From Ignavibacteria bacterium (GTDB lineage: Bacteria; Bacteroidota; Ignavibacteria; Kapaibacteriales; Kapaibacteriaceae): a stretch of 64,000 nucleotides of DNA. Positions 62,518 to 64,000 of the stretch are shown here, piece after piece (position 1 is the first letter of the stretch; each line of letters starts with the position of its first letter). Both the position numbers and the translations under genes were made by a program. The stretch covers positions 248,001 to 312,000 of the forward strand of contig VGVV01000003.1 of assembly GCA_016873895.1 (NCBI GenBank), in the 5' to 3' direction. The notes under the pieces are model-generated. The model was not told where the DNA came from. It made no database searches and was given only the letters and a program-made list of their open reading frames with translations.

Positions 62518-64000
62518 TTACTTCACGATGGCCACCGGCTGAACCAGTGTAATCGAACCTACGTGAGCTACAAGGCGGTATACGCCAGTAACATACTGTG
62601 ATGCATCAAATCCGAATGCATGCACTCCAGGAGCAAGATTAATCGATGCAATTGTTGCAACTGTTGATCCCGTTGCGTCTACAAGCTGCACGATAACGCG
62701 TGAAGGCTGTGCAATCGTGAGATTGAAGTTAGCCGCGCCAAGAGCAGGGTGTGGAGTTATATAGCTGAGAACATTGCCAGCGATTGCTGATTCGTCATCA
62801 ACACTAACTACACCCGGACGCGTTGTAACCTTTGTTGTATCTGAGGTGACCTGGCCACATTCAGAACGCACAACGCACCAGTATGAACCTTGATCGCCAG
62901 CAGCATAAGCAGCTTTTGTAAATGTCGGTGCAACTTCACCAGCTATCTGAGCGCCATCCTTAACCCACTGATACTGAACCGTACCAGCACCTGTTGCTGT
63001 AAGCGATATCGTGAGTGGTTGTCCAACCTGCACCGCAAGTGTTGCTGGTGGTTGCTGCGTAATCTCTGTTGCTGGACGCACGGTAACGGTAGCTGTTGAG
63101 GAAGTGACTGAGCCACAATCCGTAGAAACTGTTACGCTGTATGCACCGGCCAAAGCAGGGTTAGCGTTGGCAATTGTAAACGTAGAACCACTTGATCCTG
63201 GGATCGGACTTCCATCCTTAGACCATGAGTACCTCAAATTACCTTGACCAGTTGCGGTAACGCTCAGGCTTACCGATGATCCTGCACAAGCATCAACACT
63301 CTGAGGTTGTGCTGTGATTGTTGGCGCTGAAGCGATAACAAGCTGCACATTTTCTTGATCACTGAGAGACCCAACAGTTGCGCGTAGTGTGTATGAGCCA
63401 ATATCCTCTGGAGTCACAGGATCGATCGTTAGTGTTTCAGTTGAAGCACCACTGAAGCGTCCACCGTCTGACAGGGGAGAGCCCTTATACCACCAACGCA
63501 CGTCGATGTTGCTAGCTGGAGGATTGGAATATGCTCTACCAGCAAGAGTTGCCTTGGAACCATTACATGTAGCAACTGTATTTGACGCAAACTCGACATA
63601 GACACCAGTTGTGAATACGCGTGCAGGCTTCGTCGTGGCAGAACCGCAAACACCTACAACCAAACATGTGTACTCGTTGCTTACATCAGATGCCTGAACG
63701 TTCGCAATTGTCAGACGGCTCGAGTTCGAACCTTGAATACGACCATTGTCTACAACGGCGTCCTGCCCCTTGTACCATTGATACGAAAGAACTTCATCTG
63801 GGAATTCAGCTTCAACATTGAGGTGAACTGTTCCACCGATTGAGCCTGGAGCGTTGCGTGTTTGGTTAACGATTTGTGTAGGACGCGCAACGCGAATGTG
63901 AGCATACTTTGTGCTCGTGTTACCACATGAACCAAAGCCCCAGATGTTACAATTGTAGACACCAGAGGTATTATACTGAGCATTGTTAATGCGGAACATT
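62518..64000 (-). CDS. Ig-like repeat secreted protein, 5' end beyond right edge
   Basis: The frame is open to the right edge and the sequence begins mid-domain, so the true start lies outside; the ATG at 63999 is only an internal Met. The visible ~493 residues hold a partial and then four full Ig-like domains of about 85 residues (YQWYKG ... YTCLVVGVCG; VRWWYKG; LRYSWSKDGSPIPG; VQYQWVKDGAQIAG) with the Cys and Trp pattern of this fold. After them the C-terminal ~95 residues (LAPGVHAFGFDASQYVTGVY ... PVAIVK) fit a T9SS type-A sorting signal. Probably adhesive or structural. Followed by a strong terminator. Confidence 0.9.
   Translation of the reverse strand, partial: MFRINNAQYNTSGVYNCNIWGFGSCGNTSTKYAHIRVARPTQIVNQTRNAPGSIGGTVHLNVEAEFPDEVLSYQWYKGQDAVVDNGRIQGSNSSRLTIANVQASDVSNEYTCLVVGVCGSATTKPARVFTTGVYVEFASNTVATCNGSKATLAGRAYSNPPASNIDVRWWYKGSPLSDGGRFSGASTETLTIDPVTPEDIGSYTLRATVGSLSDQENVQLVIASAPTITAQPQSVDACAGSSVSLSVTATGQGNLRYSWSKDGSPIPGSSGSTFTIANANPALAGAYSVTVSTDCGSVTSSTATVTVRPATEITQQPPATLAVQVGQPLTISLTATGAGTVQYQWVKDGAQIAGEVAPTFTKAAYAAGDQGSYWCVVRSECGQVTSDTTKVTTRPGVVSVDDESAIAGNVLSYITPHPALGAANFNLTIAQPSRVIVQLVDATGSTVATIASINLAPGVHAFGFDASQYVTGVYRLVAHVGSITLVQPVAIVK

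Overview
The window looks like ordinary chromosomal DNA from a free-living, Gram-negative member of the Bacteroidota/Chlorobiota side of the tree; the mix of traits is most like Ignavibacteria/Kapabacteria, but that placement is an inference. The support is: an alternative GlmU-like nucleotidyltransferase, DUF5686 and DUF4249 proteins, TonB-dependent receptors with carboxypeptidase-regulatory N-termini, secreted proteins ending in type IX secretion (T9SS) style sorting domains, choice-of-anchor-D and Ig-like repeat proteins, and several upstream sites matching the Bacteroidota promoter element TAnnTTTG. Gene packing is very dense: many 1-11 base overlaps, no stretch of more than about 300 bases without a gene, and only a few real intergenic regions. 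I see no phage, insertion sequence, CRISPR array, toxin-antitoxin pair or rRNA.

Layout. 1-4.6 kb (minus): pyrG, a glmU-like gene, an SDR dehydrogenase and a secreted CAP-domain protein that runs off the left edge. 4.7-8.3 kb (plus): a solute-binding-like lipoprotein overlapping a DUF5686 outer-membrane protein. 8.3-12.8 kb: priA (minus), then htrA and lptB (plus, overlapping). 12.8-17.7 kb (minus): TonB receptor, small lipoprotein and a T9SS-type PhoD phosphatase. 17.8-25.7 kb: nnr (plus), then a minus-strand run of phoH, cdaA, pcm, miaA and dacB, preceded by a LysM coiled-coil protein and a coiled-coil lipoprotein. 25.8-33.1 kb (plus): valS, thiolase, nuoF, zupT, nadD and a small unknown gene, with a heptamer-repeat palindrome between the last two. 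33.2-37.1 kb (minus): tRNA-Ala and tRNA-Asp, an MsbA-like ABC exporter and a subtilisin-like T9SS cargo protease. 37.2-40.8 kb (plus): ygfZ, a pteridine-reductase-like SDR and a thioredoxin-domain protein. 40.8-43.8 kb (minus): ferredoxin, YtcJ-like amidohydrolase and an ATP-grasp-like protein. 43.9-47.1 kb (plus): TonB receptor and DUF4249 lipoprotein. 47.1-50.2 kb (minus): SpoU methyltransferase, class-V aminotransferase and an RdgB-carboxymuconolactone-decarboxylase fusion. 50.2-51.5 kb (plus): thymidine phosphorylase. 51.5-64 kb (minus): Ig-repeat protein (runs off the right edge), a 1.3-kilo-residue choice-of-anchor-D protein, an epimerase, penicillin acylase, pepA, an ECF sigma factor, a membrane partner and a TlpA-type thioredoxin.

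Functionally the window mixes housekeeping (CTP, NAD, tRNA charging and modification, restart of replication, nucleotide-pool cleaning) with a large share of envelope work: lipid A/LPS export (LptB), periplasmic proteolysis, peptidoglycan trimming, c-di-AMP synthesis, two outer-membrane receptor/lipoprotein pairs and at least four probable T9SS cargo proteins. I did not find a clear undescribed multi-gene system. The items most worth a second look are the RdgB-CMD fusion, the palindrome built from 7-base repeats between nadD and a small unknown gene, the ferredoxin/amidohydrolase/ATP-grasp operon, the solute-binding lipoprotein joined to DUF5686, and the lysine-rich insertion in the DacB-like enzyme.
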